Assembly: GCA_002709505.1 (NCBI GenBank)
Contig: PARB01000048.1
Span: 1 to 55,644, forward strand
Source of the DNA: Paracoccaceae bacterium
GTDB taxonomy: Bacteria > Pseudomonadota > Alphaproteobacteria > Rhizobiales > Stappiaceae
Length of the DNA: 55,644 nt
Direction of reading: 5' to 3'
The notes below the pieces were generated by a model. It did not search any database. It had not been told where the DNA came from and was given only the letters and a program-made list of their open reading frames with translations. Below are positions 10,631 to 20,344 of the stretch, in pieces. The translations under genes were made by a program, and so were the position numbers. How positions within the stretch are numbered: the stretch's first letter is position 1; each line of letters begins with the position of its first letter.

Positions 10631-12016
10631 TCAGCGGGCGAGATAGGTTGTCTTGATCTGGTTGGCGATGGCCGAGAACCGCTCGATCAGCTCGGCGTCG
10701 TCATCGGCAAGATAGTAGTCCGACGGCGTCGAGGCGCATTCTTCCATCACCTTCTTGGCATTCGAATTTCCGCCGATCTGGAAGCCCACGGTGATGATCT
10801 TGATGCCGCTGTCCTTTGCTTCCTCGCACAGGCGGATCGCGCGATCGGTGGATTCCGATCCACCCGTATGCGCGAGCCAGTCGTAGTTGACGCCATCAAC
10901 GCGTGCAGGCTGGAAGTAGGTATTGAACTCGCCGTCGGTCATCAGCAGCATGTACTTCAACACGCGCTCGTCGGATTCCGACGCGGGCCGGCTTTCGCTT
11001 GGCCAGAGCCCGGCCCAGCGGCTCGAGAGCGTGTACCACCCCCAGGCAACACCGGTCTGCCCGGCCGTGTTTCCCGACGCGTTGAGATTGGCGATGGTGT
11101 AAAGCGGCGTGCCACTCTTCGTGGCCGATCCCGGGTCGAGAGTGAGCGGAACGAGTTCCGAGTTCGGACACACGAATCCGGAACTGCTTCGAACCGTGCT
11201 GCCGCTCCTGTAGTACCCGCGCTTGTAGCCGCTGCGCACGGTGCCGGGTCCGACGACCGCGGTGGTGTAGCTGTCGTCCGTATAGGCCTGCGCGCCGCCG
11301 CGCTCGGTGACGCAATAGGTGAAGGAGCTGCGCGAGGCGTTCCATCCCCCGGTTGCCTTGGTCGCCCGCGTCGAGCCGATGTTCACGCCCGAGGCATAGG
11401 GAACGACGGCGATGCGGACCTTCTCGTTGACGTCGACGGAATCGGGCGGCACCAGCGTGTTCACGAAAGTCGCGGCCGCCTGTCGCAGGGCCTGGATCTT
11501 GGAGCCGCCCATCGACCCGGTCACATCCAGCACCAGCGCGGCCTCCACGCTCTTGGGATAGACCGCCTGCGCATTGACGGACACGTCGAGCTTTTCCGGC
11601 CCAAGGCCGCCCAGGCCGATGAAGAAGGTGGGAACGCTCGCGCTTGCCGCCACCGCGATCTGGCGGGTCTGCGTGTTGATTTGCGGCTCCTCGATCGTCA
11701 CGGTGGCGCCGGCGACACTGGAGCCCTCGCCGTTCGCGCCGAAATAGGCGGTATAATTCTCGTCGAGAAAGGTCCGGATCTCGCCTTCCGACATGTTGCG
11801 GATCGACAGTTCGCGAGCCACCGCCAGCATCGCCGCGTCGAGGCCGCGGGCCAGAGACTGGCGCTGGTTCACGGCGCGGGCGAAATCGATCCCGGCCCCG
11901 GCGGCCACGATCACGAACACGAGCACCACGGCGAAAAGCGGCAGGATCGCGCCCGCGCGATCCTCTGCGAACGCGCGCATCCGCGCGATTTTCGCGTTGA
12001 ACGTCCAGCCAGTCAT
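10631..12016 (-). CDS. TadG-like von Willebrand factor A domain protein
   Basis: A 461-residue envelope protein. The N-terminus has the TadE/TadG-type segment (AEDRAGAILPLFAV, then a hydrophobic stretch to about residue 45 and DFARAVNQRQSLARGLDAA), which tethers it to the inner membrane. A vWA domain fills the C-terminal two thirds, with the metal-site motif DVTGSMGG at 164-171 (a DxTxS form of MIDAS) and LMTDGEFNTYF later. Such proteins are minor pseudopilins of the Flp/Tad system, but no other tad gene is in the window. I choose the ATG at 12016, which has CTGGAG at good spacing; the frame could extend 28 residues upstream to 12100. The middle part is Ser/Tyr/Gly-rich and probably surface exposed. 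Confidence 0.85.
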   Translation of the reverse strand: MTGWTFNAKIARMRAFAEDRAGAILPLFAVVLVFVIVAAGAGIDFARAVNQRQSLARGLDAAMLAVARELSIRNMSEGEIRTFLDENYTAYFGANGEGSSVAGATVTIEEPQINTQTRQIAVAASASVPTFFIGLGGLGPEKLDVSVNAQAVYPKSVEAALVLDVTGSMGGSKIQALRQAAATFVNTLVPPDSVDVNEKVRIAVVPYASGVNIGSTRATKATGGWNASRSSFTYCVTERGGAQAYTDDSYTTAVVGPGTVRSGYKRGYYRSGSTVRSSSGFVCPNSELVPLTLDPGSATKSGTPLYTIANLNASGNTAGQTGVAWGWYTLSSRWAGLWPSESRPASESDERVLKYMLLMTDGEFNTYFQPARVDGVNYDWLAHTGGSESTDRAIRLCEEAKDSGIKIITVGFQIGGNSNAKKVMEECASTPSDYYLADDDAELIERFSAIANQIKTTYLAR

Positions 12017-12177
12017 CTCACGCACTCCAGCGGCGCCGTCATTCGGCGTCCTTTTGCGATGAGAATGCGCGAAGAAAGGCTTTGGACTGGTTAACACCAC
12101 CGCGCAGGCAGCTGGGTATCTGGCCGCAGGATTGACGGACCGTTAACCCGACCTGCGAAACCCGGGCGGATCGCCGC

Positions 12178-12735
12178 TCACGGCTCCAGTTCGGTGTCCC
12201 AATAGAGAAAGTCGAGCCAGCTGTCGTGGAGATAATTCGGCGGAAACTGCCGACCGTTGTTGTGCAGGTCCTGCACGCTCGGCGCGAACGGCATGTGGAA
12301 CGGCCACATGCCGATGTCCTCGCAGGACTTGTTGGCCTTGCGCAGATTGCAGGGCGAGCAGGCGGTTATCACATTCTGCCAGGTGGTCTGGCCGCCACTC
12401 GACCGGGGAACAAGATGGTCGAAGGTCAGTTCCTCTCGGGCGCCGCAATACTGGCACTGGAACCGGTCGCGCAGGAAAACATTGAAACGGGTAAAGGCGG
12501 GGTAACGGTTTGGTTTGATGTAGCTTTTCAGGGAAACGACGCTGGGAAGCCGGAATTCGCTGCTCGGACTTCGCACCGTAACGTCATATTCGGAAACAAT
12601 GTTCACCCGATCGAGAAACACGGCTTTCACCGCGTCCTGCCACCCCCAGAGCGACAGCGGATAATAGGCAAGTGGCCGGTAGTCCGCATTCAAAACAAGG
12701 GCCGGATGAGCCCCTGGAGAGATAGCGACGTTCAC
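12178..12735 (-). CDS. HNH endonuclease family protein
   Basis: A compact protein with the HNH/McrA-like nuclease fold: two zinc CxxC pairs (FQCQYCGA and ACSPCNLRK) bracketing FDHLVPRSSGGQTTWQNV, the beta-beta-alpha metal core. The N-terminal part (HPALVLNADYRPLAYYPLSLW) matches the chromosomal family found in single copy in many Alphaproteobacteria, whose housekeeping role is not defined. I prefer the GTG at 12735, preceded by AGGAGCGAAGG. An ATG at 12798 in the same frame would add 21 residues, but it sits right against a likely -10 box. It lies downstream of leuC on the same strand. Confidence 0.85.
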   Translation of the reverse strand: MNVAISPGAHPALVLNADYRPLAYYPLSLWGWQDAVKAVFLDRVNIVSEYDVTVRSPSSEFRLPSVVSLKSYIKPNRYPAFTRFNVFLRDRFQCQYCGAREELTFDHLVPRSSGGQTTWQNVITACSPCNLRKANKSCEDIGMWPFHMPFAPSVQDLHNNGRQFPPNYLHDSWLDFLYWDTELEP

Positions 12736-12798
12736 ACCTTCGCTCCTCGTGCCGTTCAAGAACGGGAGCAGCGCCTCGGCGCGCCCCGATGCCGGCAT

Positions 12799-12828
12799 AG
12801 TGTAGAGCGACAGTGACAGTCTTGTGAA
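12799..12828 (-). promoter_or_regulatory. Candidate sigma-70 promoter for the HNH gene
   Basis: On the minus strand TTCACA (12828-12823) and TACACT (12804-12799) are 18 bp apart. They lie just upstream of the HNH gene and abut the alternative ATG, which supports the downstream GTG start. This is pattern matching only. Confidence 0.35.
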
Positions 12829-12879
12829 GCAGATAACCGCACGCGACGTAACGTCGCGCGCGATTTCTTGATCGTGGCG

Positions 12880-14292
12880 TCAGCCTTTCGGCCAGTCGCG
12901 AATGTCGACGAAGTGGCCTGCAATGGCCGCGGCCGCCGCCATCGCCGGCGACACCAGGTGCGTGCGGCCCTTGAAGCCCTGACGGCCCTCGAAGTTGCGG
13001 TTCGAGGTGGAGGCGCAACGCTCGCCCGGCGCCAGCTTGTCGGCGTTCATGGCAAGACACATCGAACAGCCGGGCTCGCGCCATTCGAAGCCGGCTTCCT
13101 TGAAGATCGCATCGAGGCCCTCGGCCTCGGCCTGCGCCTTCACCAGGCCGGACCCGGGAACCACCATGGCGCTGACCGTGTCCGCCACCTTGTGGCCGCG
13201 CACGACCTCGGCGGCGGCGCGCAGATCCTCGATGCGACCATTGGTGCAGGAGCCGATGAACACGCGGTCGAGCGTGATGTCCGTGATCGGCGTTCCCGCT
13301 TCCAGGCCCATGTACTGCAGCGCGCGCTTCTTGGAGGACTTGCGGTTCTCGTCGGCGATCTCGTCCGGGTCCGGCACGCTGCCGGTCACCGACACCACGT
13401 CCTCGGGGCTGGAGCCCCAGGTGACGATCGGCGGGAGATTGGCCGCGTCGAGACGGATTTCCTTGTCGAAATGCGCGCCTTCGTCGGTGAACAGCGTCTT
13501 CCAGTAGGCGACCGCCTGATCCCAGGCAGCGCCCTTGGGCGCCTTGGGACGGTCCTTGATGTAGGCGAAGGTCTTCTCGTCCGGCGCGATCAGGCCGGCG
13601 CGCGCGCCCGCCTCGATCGACATGTTGCAGACGGTCATCCGCCCCTCGACCGACAGCGCGCGAATGGCCTCGCCCGCGTATTCGATCACATGGCCGGTGC
13701 CGCCGGCGGTGCCGATCTCGCCGATGATGGCGAGAATGATGTCCTTGGCCGTCACGCCGTCCGGCAGCTCGCCGTCGACGATGACCCGCATGTTCTTGGC
13801 CTTCTTCTGGATCAGCGTCTGGGTGGCGAGCACATGCTCGACCTCCGAGGTGCCGATGCCATGCGCCAGCGCGCCAAAGGCGCCATGAGTCGACGTGTGG
13901 CTGTCGCCGCACACGATGGTCATGCCCGGCAGGGTGAAGCCCTGCTCGGGACCGACGATATGCACGATGCCCTGGCGGTTGTCGGTCTCGCTGTAATACT
14001 CGATGCCGAAGGCACCGGCGTTCTTGGCGAGCGTGTCGACCTGCAGCGCCGATTCCGGGTCGTCGATGCCGTGGCTGCGGTCGGTCGTCGGCACATTGTG
14101 ATCGACGACGGCGAGCGTCTTGCCCGGCTGGCGCACCTTGCGGCCGGTCATGCGCAGGCCCTCGAAAGCCTGCGGGCTGGTCACCTCATGCACGAGATGG
14201 CGATCGATATAGAGCAGGCTGGTGCCGTCTTCCTGCGTATCGACCACATGGTCGTCCCAGATCTTGTCGTAGAGGGTTCTCGACGTGCTCAT
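12880..14292 (-). CDS. leuC: 3-isopropylmalate dehydratase large subunit
   Basis: Large subunit of the LeuCD isomerase, which converts 2-isopropylmalate to 3-isopropylmalate in leucine biosynthesis. It is 470 residues, the usual length. The [4Fe-4S] ligands are visible: Cys349 in GSCTNGR, and Cys409 and Cys412 in GCSMCLAMN. The N-terminal [13 protein letters not shown] and [15 protein letters not shown] are typical. An AAGGAGAG ribosome site precedes the ATG. leuD is not in the window, as is common in Hyphomicrobiales where leuC and leuD are unlinked. Confidence 0.97.
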   Translation of the reverse strand: MSTSRTLYDKIWDDHVVDTQEDGTSLLYIDRHLVHEVTSPQAFEGLRMTGRKVRQPGKTLAVVDHNVPTTDRSHGIDDPESALQVDTLAKNAGAFGIEYYSETDNRQGIVHIVGPEQGFTLPGMTIVCGDSHTSTHGAFGALAHGIGTSEVEHVLATQTLIQKKAKNMRVIVDGELPDGVTAKDIILAIIGEIGTAGGTGHVIEYAGEAIRALSVEGRMTVCNMSIEAGARAGLIAPDEKTFAYIKDRPKAPKGAAWDQAVAYWKTLFTDEGAHFDKEIRLDAANLPPIVTWGSSPEDVVSVTGSVPDPDEIADENRKSSKKRALQYMGLEAGTPITDITLDRVFIGSCTNGRIEDLRAAAEVVRGHKVADTVSAMVVPGSGLVKAQAEAEGLDAIFKEAGFEWREPGCSMCLAMNADKLAPGERCASTSNRNFEGRQGFKGRTHLVSPAMAAAAAIAGHFVDIRDWPKG

Positions 14293-14668
14293 CCGTCTCT
14301 CCTTGAAAAACTTGCGGGGGGCCGGCGCGTCGGCGCGCGGCGAACTCGGGGCCGTGTCAGCCGAGATCGTCCAGTCCGATGGCGGCGCTCAGCCGGGCAT
14401 GGAAACGGGAGGGCAGGCGCCGACGATCGCACATGATGACGCGGCGCCAGGGCATCGTCCGCCCGGCGACATCGTGTCCGCATGTGTCGGCATTCGACAT
14501 TCGAAAAAGGCCCTGCCGCTGAAGGATCCCTGATGATCCGTCTGCCCTGGCCCCGCGGCCGTCCCGGGACGGGCAGCGGGCGGTTCGCCAGGCAAGACGG
14601 CTCCGCGTCCTTCAATGGCGCAGAACCCCCGTTCGGGTCAAGGTCGGATCGTTCGCGTGCGCCGCCGT
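14293..14668. promoter_or_regulatory. Non-coding region between DUF2336 gene and leuC
   Basis: These 376 bp show no supportable gene. They should contain the leuC promoter and the end of the DUF2336 transcript. The only marked structure is a GC-rich nest around 14551-14576: CTGCCC and GGGCAG arms enclosing the perfect palindrome CGTCCCGGGACG (14560-14571). It may be a transcription end or a protein site. No leucine-rich leader peptide or T-box was seen. Confidence 0.4.
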
Positions 14669-15733
14669 TCAGCGCATCTTCAGCAGGCGGATGGCGCGGC
14701 TGGCTTCCATCTGGCTGAGGGCGGAGAATTCCTGGAGCGCCGCCGCCTCGCTTTCCGGCGGCAGCGACAGCACCTGTCGACGCGCGGTCGCGACCAGCTG
14801 GAAGGTCCTCTCGCTCACCCCCAGCGCCCGGCCGAGAATGACGGCGGTGTCGACGGCGACCGCATTGAAGGCCCCCTGGGCGATCGTCTCCGGGATCTGC
14901 AGGATCTGTGCTGCGAGCCAGCCGAGATCGTCGATCCGTTTCTCGCGCGACAGCTGCATGACCGCCTCGTCCACCTGCATCTTGCCGGCGTTGATCTCGT
15001 CGAGCATCAGCTTGCGCGCCATGCGCGCGCGGCGCGCCACGCCCTTTTCGGCCATATAGGCCTGCTGGGCAATCTCCACCGCGTGATCCATTTCCTCCGC
15101 CGGCAGTTGCGTGACGAAATCGCCGAGCTTCTTGCGCAGGCCTTCGGTGAGGGCGTTGCGGATCTTCCCGGCCATGCTTCCGTCGTCGCGCGAGCGCGCC
15201 AGAAGGTTCTGCTGCACGGTGGCGTCCTCGCCCCCGCGCTCAAGCAGCACGCCGACGCCCTTTTGCGAGAAGGCGGCCCCGCGGTTCCCCGAAATCGCCT
15301 GGAGAACCTCGCGTCCGCTCTTCTCGACGATCACATCCGTCACCGCCTCCGACACGCTCTCGCGCTTGGCGATCGCCAAGCGATAGCTGTCGTCGCGATT
15401 TTCCGCGATCTCGACCAGCTGCGCGTCGGTGAGCTTGGTCGACTGTTCGAGCACAGGACCGGCAACGGCGATGGATTCGTCGCTGGCCATCTTGAAGGCG
15501 AGCGCTTCCGGCGTTCGCTCCATCGGCGCCAGCTTCTGCGCCACTTCCGCGCGCACGCTCTCCGTCAGCTGATCGAGAATGCGTCCGACCACATCGCAAA
15601 ACAGGGCGTTTTCATCGTCGGACGGAGCTTTTTGAACGGCGTCGAACGCCTGCGTGATCGCAAGCACCAGGGTGCGGCGATCGTCGGGAGTGGCGGCAAG
15701 GCTGAGCGCCTTGATGCTGGCGAGGGTTTGCAC
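14669..15733 (-). CDS. DUF2336 family protein
   Basis: A 354-residue all-helical protein. DUF2336 proteins are alphaproteobacterial and built of HEAT-like repeats; here the middle segment (APMERTPEALAFKMASDES, TKLTDAQLVEIAENRDDSY, EKSGREVLQAISGNRGAAFS) shows that repetition. The C-terminal part (about residues 230-354) is a second helical domain with LLKMR at the end. No enzyme motif is visible. The domain has been linked to regulators in Caulobacter-like bacteria, but nothing in the sequence gives a partner. It stands alone, with its promoter in the 134 bp upstream of 15733. Confidence 0.85.
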   Translation of the reverse strand: MQTLASIKALSLAATPDDRRTLVLAITQAFDAVQKAPSDDENALFCDVVGRILDQLTESVRAEVAQKLAPMERTPEALAFKMASDESIAVAGPVLEQSTKLTDAQLVEIAENRDDSYRLAIAKRESVSEAVTDVIVEKSGREVLQAISGNRGAAFSQKGVGVLLERGGEDATVQQNLLARSRDDGSMAGKIRNALTEGLRKKLGDFVTQLPAEEMDHAVEIAQQAYMAEKGVARRARMARKLMLDEINAGKMQVDEAVMQLSREKRIDDLGWLAAQILQIPETIAQGAFNAVAVDTAVILGRALGVSERTFQLVATARRQVLSLPPESEAAALQEFSALSQMEASRAIRLLKMR

Positions 15734-15867
15734 AGTCGACCTCGTTGGATCTTGATTGCGTTTTGTTATCGATCGATTTGAGATGGCAAAGACGAGGATT
15801 CAGTTAACCGGCGTAAATATACAAACCCGACGCAACGATAAGGTAAATACTCTTGTAAGACTTCTGC

Positions 15868-17160
15868 CTAGCGCATCAGGTCGGGCAGGAAGAGCACCAG
15901 CCCGGGCACCACGACGATGAGCGCCAGCCGGACGATATCCGCCGCCACGAACGGCAGCACGCCGCGAAAAATCGTCGAAAGCGGCACATCCGGCAGAACG
16001 GATTTCAGCACGAAGACATTCAACCCCACCGGCGGGGTGATCAGGCTGATTTCCGTCACCACGACAACGACGATGCCGAACCACACCAGGTCGTAGCCGA
16101 GCGCCGCCATCACCGGCGCGAAGATCGGCACGGTCAGGAGCACCATGGACAGGCTTTCCAGCACCATGCCAAGACAGAGATAGACCAGCAGGATGCATCC
16201 GAGGATCACCGGTGCGGGAAGCTCGGAGGCGCGCGCGAAGCCGGCAAGCGCCGACGGCAGTCCCGCGATATTGACGAAGTTGGAAAAGATCAGCGCGCCG
16301 ATCAGCACCATGAACATCATGGTCGTCGTGGCGGCGGTATCGGCGAGCGTTTCCAGCAGGCTGCGCAGCGTCAGCCGACCGCGGAAAAGGGCGATGACGA
16401 AGGCGCCGCTGGCGCCGATGCCGGCCGCCTCGGTCGCGGTGAAGGCGCCGGTGTAAATGCCCCCGATCACCAGAACGAACAGTCCGACGATCCCGGACAC
16501 TCCCCAAAGCGCCTTGAAACGAGCGGCATAGAGCATGCGCTCGGCCGGCGGTCCGGCGGCCGGATTGCGCCAGCAGGTGATGCGCACCGCCGCCATATAT
16601 CCCAGGATGCCGAGAATGCCGGGCACGATGCCGGCGATGAAGAGCCGCGCGATGTCCTGCTGCGCCGTGACCCCGTAAAGAACGAGAATGACGCTCGGCG
16701 GGATGAGAATGCCAAGCGTGCCGCCGGCGGCGATGACGCCGCTCGCCAGCCCGTCGTCGTAGCGGTAGCGGCGCATCTGCGGCAGCGCCACCTTGCCCAT
16801 GGTGGCGGCGGTGGCAAGCGACGAGCCGCAAACGGCCGAAAAGCCGCCGCAGGCGACCGCCGTCGCCATGGCCAGTCCGCCCCGGCGGTGGCCGAGCCAG
16901 GCATGGCAGGCTGCATAGAGTTCGTCCGACAGGCCCGCCCGCGTCACCAGATTGCCCATCAGCACGAAGAGCGGCACCACGGAGAGCGAATAGGACAGGC
17001 CGGTGTCGAAGGTCGTCTGGCCGACGATGGCGAGCGCCGGGCCGATGCCGAGCATCGCGGCAAGGCCGAGACCGCCGACCGCCGCCATCGCCATGGCGAT
17101 GGGAACGCCGGCGAACATCACCACGATGAGGATCAGGAGGCCGGGCAACCAGGTTTCCAT
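15868..17160 (-). CDS. TRAP transporter large permease (DctM family)
   Basis: Large membrane subunit of a tripartite ATP-independent periplasmic transporter, which uses the sodium or proton gradient to import organic acids. The 430-residue product is almost entirely hydrophobic with about 12 helices; typical blocks are GVPIAMAMAAVGG, LVMGNLV-like PLFVLMGNLVTRAG, IPPSVILVLYG and ITPPVGLNVFVLK. Last gene of the seven-gene operon that begins at 23458. I use the ATG at 17160; the open frame reaches 17370, but that upstream stretch is Arg/Ser-rich and overlaps the small permease. The gap to the small permease gene is 94 bp. Confidence 0.93.
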   Translation of the reverse strand: METWLPGLLILIVVMFAGVPIAMAMAAVGGLGLAAMLGIGPALAIVGQTTFDTGLSYSLSVVPLFVLMGNLVTRAGLSDELYAACHAWLGHRRGGLAMATAVACGGFSAVCGSSLATAATMGKVALPQMRRYRYDDGLASGVIAAGGTLGILIPPSVILVLYGVTAQQDIARLFIAGIVPGILGILGYMAAVRITCWRNPAAGPPAERMLYAARFKALWGVSGIVGLFVLVIGGIYTGAFTATEAAGIGASGAFVIALFRGRLTLRSLLETLADTAATTTMMFMVLIGALIFSNFVNIAGLPSALAGFARASELPAPVILGCILLVYLCLGMVLESLSMVLLTVPIFAPVMAALGYDLVWFGIVVVVVTEISLITPPVGLNVFVLKSVLPDVPLSTIFRGVLPFVAADIVRLALIVVVPGLVLFLPDLMR

Positions 17161-17254
17161 GACGCCAGTTTCCAAGTCGCAGACACACCGCAAGCCGGTG
17201 CGGGAAGGGCAGGGTCCGGCAGCGGCGCCGGAGACGGGACGGGACGGGCCGCGC

Positions 17255-17755
17255 TCAGTCGCGCCGGAAGACGACGACGACGGCGACCACCGCGGCGATC
17301 GCCGTGAACCCCGCCATGGCCGCGGCCACCGGGCCGAGCGGAATGCCGAGATAGACCGTCGCATCGCCATAGGCCGTGAAGTCGCTGGCGCTGACGGACA
17401 GACGCCACGCCAGCACCATGAGAACCAGCGCCGTGATCACCGCCGCAAGCACCGCGAACCCGCGCCGCAGCGGGCCCGGCAGGCGGGCGACCAGCAGGTC
17501 GACCGAGACGTGCTCGCGCCGCGCCGTGGCGATCGGCAGCCCGACGAAGATCACCAGCGCCAGCAGCACCTCGGTCAGTTCATAGGCTCCCGGCAGGGGC
17601 GCGGAGAAGACCTCGCGCCCCAGCACGTCGATGAAGGTGACGATCATCATGGTCAACAGCAGCAGGGAGGCGGCAAGGCGCAGCACAAGGCCCGCCGCCC
17701 CGACGAGACGACGCAGGCCGCCGCCCGCGCTGTCGCTGGAACGCAGTCCCGTCAT
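17255..17755 (-). CDS. TRAP transporter small permease (DctQ family)
   Basis: Four-helix membrane subunit (166 residues) that pairs with the large permease and docks the periplasmic binding protein. The core DctQ pattern is visible: MIVTFIDVLGREVFSAPLPGAYELTEVLLALVIF cut here by family knowledge into the VLGREVF and GAYELTEVLL motifs, then ARREHVSVDLL. Its ATG overlaps the stop of the binding-protein gene (ATGA), so the two are translationally coupled. Confidence 0.92.
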   Translation of the reverse strand: MTGLRSSDSAGGGLRRLVGAAGLVLRLAASLLLLTMMIVTFIDVLGREVFSAPLPGAYELTEVLLALVIFVGLPIATARREHVSVDLLVARLPGPLRRGFAVLAAVITALVLMVLAWRLSVSASDFTAYGDATVYLGIPLGPVAAAMAGFTAIAAVVAVVVVFRRD

Positions 17756-18777
17756 TGCGCCTTGGCAATCTCGGCCCTGAGCATTTCCAGCGCGGCCGCG
17801 CCGTCAACGCCGCTCTTGGCGGCGGCGTCGAGGAAGTCCTGCTCGATACCCGCCAGCTTTTCCTCAAGCTCGGCGGTCATCGCCGCATCGGCCTGCGAAA
17901 GGGCAACACCCTTGTCGCTCATCACCTTGGTGCCGGCCGCATCCGCCGCGTCCCAGGCCTGCCCCGCGAGCCGTGCCATGGCTTCACCCGACACGCTGTC
18001 GATCGCCGCCTTGTCTTCCTCCGACAGCCCGTCCCACGTACGCCGGTTCATGACCACGAAGAAGGAAGTGTTGTAGAGCCCGCCCGGCACGGACACGCCA
18101 TTGCGCACGACCTCGTCGATGCGGAAGAAGGGAACGGATTCGGCCGGAAACAGGATGCCGTCGGCAACGCCGTTGGCGAGGATCTCATAGACCTGCGGCG
18201 AGGGCGCCTGCACGCCGACCATGCCGAGCCGCTCGGCGATCTTGGCAACCACGCCGCCGCCGATACGCATCTTCAGGCCCGCAAGATCGGCGACCGAGGA
18301 GACCGGCGTATCGGTGGTGTAGATCATGCCCGGGCCGTGGGTGAAGACGGTGAGCAGCTTGACGCCATTGTGCTCGTCGGCCGCGTCGAGCATGGCCTCC
18401 TGCACCCGCCAGTAGGCGACCGAGAGCGCTTCGGCGCTGTCGGAGAGGAACGGCCCCTCGACGATCGGCGTCAGCTTGAAGCGCCCGGGCGTGTAGCCGT
18501 GCACGCCATAGCCGACATCGGCGGCGCCGGAGCGGATCAGATCGAACTGGGCCGGCGGCTTGCCGATCGGCGAGGTCATGATCTCCACCGTGACCCGGCC
18601 GTCGGTGGCCTCGCTCACCTGCTCGCCCCAGGGCGCCAGGATGTCGCGCACGATCGGATGCGACGGCGGCAGCCAGTTGGAGACACGCAAGGTGGTTTCC
18701 GCCGAGGCTGGCAGGGCCGAGGCCACGACCGTCCCGATGGTGGCAACGGCTGCCAGGACACCGAAAAGCTTTCTCAT
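17752..18777 (-). CDS. TRAP transporter substrate-binding protein (DctP family)
   Basis: Periplasmic receptor (341 residues) with a clear signal peptide (MRKLFGVLAAVATIGTVVASALPASA). The mature part follows the DctP pattern: LRVSNWLPPSHPIVRDILAPWGEQV, VSSVADLAGLKMRIGGG (the arginine that usually grips a substrate carboxylate) and NRRTWDGLSEEDKAAIDSVS. Substrates of this family are usually carboxylates. Given the downstream position in a putative ring-degradation operon, it probably imports the aromatic or heteroaromatic acid that starts the pathway; this is inference. Confidence 0.93.
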   Translation of the reverse strand: MRKLFGVLAAVATIGTVVASALPASAETTLRVSNWLPPSHPIVRDILAPWGEQVSEATDGRVTVEIMTSPIGKPPAQFDLIRSGAADVGYGVHGYTPGRFKLTPIVEGPFLSDSAEALSVAYWRVQEAMLDAADEHNGVKLLTVFTHGPGMIYTTDTPVSSVADLAGLKMRIGGGVVAKIAERLGMVGVQAPSPQVYEILANGVADGILFPAESVPFFRIDEVVRNGVSVPGGLYNTSFFVVMNRRTWDGLSEEDKAAIDSVSGEAMARLAGQAWDAADAAGTKVMSDKGVALSQADAAMTAELEEKLAGIEQDFLDAAAKSGVDGAAALEMLRAEIAKAQ

Positions 18778-18805
18778 GATTAGTCCCCTCTGATTGCCGG
18801 ATTTG

Positions 18806-20344
18806 TCAGGCTTTTTTCAGTTCGATCTCGCGTGCAAGGGCATCCTCGGCCATTTTGCGGACCTTATCCAGTTGGATCTTGCCCAGCGCATTGCGCGGAA
18901 GTGCCGCGACGAGAACAACCGACTTCGGATGCTTGTATCGCGCAAGCCGACCGTCGAACCGGTCCAGCAGCGCGCGCGGGTCGCAGGCGCCCTCCGCCGA
19001 CGGAACGATGACCGCGACCGGCGTTTCCCCCCACTGCGGATCGGCAACGCCCACGACGGCGGCCTCGCGCACCTCCGGGAACCCGCGCAGGACCCGCTCG
19101 ATCTCGGCTGGATAGATGTTCTCGCCGCCGGAAATGATCACGTTCTTCAGCCGGTCGCGGAACCAGAAGACACCGTTGCCGTCGGCTTCCGCCAGATCGC
19201 CGGTCCGGAACCAGCCGTCGCGAAAGCACTCGCGCGTCGCCTCGGGACGGTTCCAGTAGCCGGCGGTCACATTCGCTCCCTTGAGCTCGATCTCGCCGAC
19301 CTCGCCGACACCTGCTTCCCGTCCGTCGATGGTGATGCGGGCGGATGTGTGCAGACCGGCGCGTCCGATCGCGCCGAATTCTGCATCCGCGTCGTCGAGC
19401 CGCTGGTAGATCGAGACCGGGCCGGTTTCCGTCGCGCCATAGACCTGGAGAACCGGCACCCCGCGCTCGATGAACCCGCGCATCAAGGGATGCGGCACGT
19501 CGGACGATCCGGTCGCGACAAGCCGCAGACTTGAGAGATCCGCCTCCGGCCAACCGGGATGGGCCAGCAGCGCGGCCAGCGTCGCCGGAACCAGCACGGT
19601 CAGGCTCGGCCGGTCGGCGGCAAGGCTCTTCAGCACCTTGTCCGGGTGAAACCGGTCATGCAGCACGACGCTCGCCCCGACGTAGAGCGCCGGGGTGGTC
19701 TGGATGTTCAGCCCGCCGACGTGGAACATCGGCAGCACCGTCAGCACGGTGTCCTCGCTCGTCAGCCCCTGCATGTGGATCGCATTGAGCGCATTGGCCT
19801 GAACCGCTGCCTGCGTCAGCACCGCCCCCTTCGGACGGCCGGTCGTGCCCGAGGTATAGACCAGAAGCAACGCGTCCCTGGCACTTCCAGCGGTTGCCTC
19901 GGGCCGGATCGGCGCATGCTCAGCGGCCATGCGGATCAGACCGCAGTCGCCCGGATCGGCGCAAATGGCAGACGGCAGCGCGCCGTCTTGCGCCATCGCG
20001 GCGACCGCCGCAGCGAACGCCGGCTGATGGATCAGCAGGCGCGCACCGCTGTCGGTCACCGCATGGGCAAGCTCCGGCGGCGCGAGACGCCAGTTGAGCG
20101 GAACCAGAATGGCCCCGAGCCGGGCGGCGGCGAACAGCAGGACCAGCGTGTCGGGCGCATTGGTGCCGAGATAGGCGAACCGGTCGCCGCAACCGATCCC
20201 GTGCTCGGACCGCAGGTAGCCGGCCAGCCTCCCGATCGCACCCGCCATCTCGCGATAGGTCAGGACCTTGCCGTCGAAGAGCACCGCCGGCTTGTCGGGG
20301 GTGAAGCGGGCATGCGCTTCGATCCAGCTGTCGATGGAGGTCAC
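18806..20344 (-). CDS. Acyl-CoA ligase (AMP-forming, class I adenylate-forming enzyme)
   Basis: A 512-residue CoA ligase that activates a carboxylic acid with ATP and CoA. Motifs: LLVYTSGTTGRPKGAVL (AMP-binding P-loop), VYGATETGPVSIY, WFRTGDLAE, the hinge FRDRLKNVIISGGENIYP, and the catalytic C-terminal lysine in RNALGKIQLDKV. The start is a GTG at 20344 that overlaps the TGA of the upstream flavoprotein gene (GTGA); the longer frame to 20713 is a shadow of that gene. Substrate is unknown; long/medium-chain fatty acids, malonate and aromatic acids are all possible for this subgroup. The context suggests a ring-cleavage product or aromatic acid. Confidence 0.9.
   Translation of the reverse strand: MTSIDSWIEAHARFTPDKPAVLFDGKVLTYREMAGAIGRLAGYLRSEHGIGCGDRFAYLGTNAPDTLVLLFAAARLGAILVPLNWRLAPPELAHAVTDSGARLLIHQPAFAAAVAAMAQDGALPSAICADPGDCGLIRMAAEHAPIRPEATAGSARDALLLVYTSGTTGRPKGAVLTQAAVQANALNAIHMQGLTSEDTVLTVLPMFHVGGLNIQTTPALYVGASVVLHDRFHPDKVLKSLAADRPSLTVLVPATLAALLAHPGWPEADLSSLRLVATGSSDVPHPLMRGFIERGVPVLQVYGATETGPVSIYQRLDDADAEFGAIGRAGLHTSARITIDGREAGVGEVGEIELKGANVTAGYWNRPEATRECFRDGWFRTGDLAEADGNGVFWFRDRLKNVIISGGENIYPAEIERVLRGFPEVREAAVVGVADPQWGETPVAVIVPSAEGACDPRALLDRFDGRLARYKHPKSVVLVAALPRNALGKIQLDKVRKMAEDALAREIELKKA

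Noticed and set aside
12868..14436. 522-codon plus-strand frame opposite leuC
   Set aside because: Antisense to a complete LeuC; composition is that of a shadow.
15800..17188. 462-codon frame overlapping the TRAP large permease in another frame
   Set aside because: His/Arg/Gly-rich, not membrane-like; the true permease frame is the hydrophobic one.
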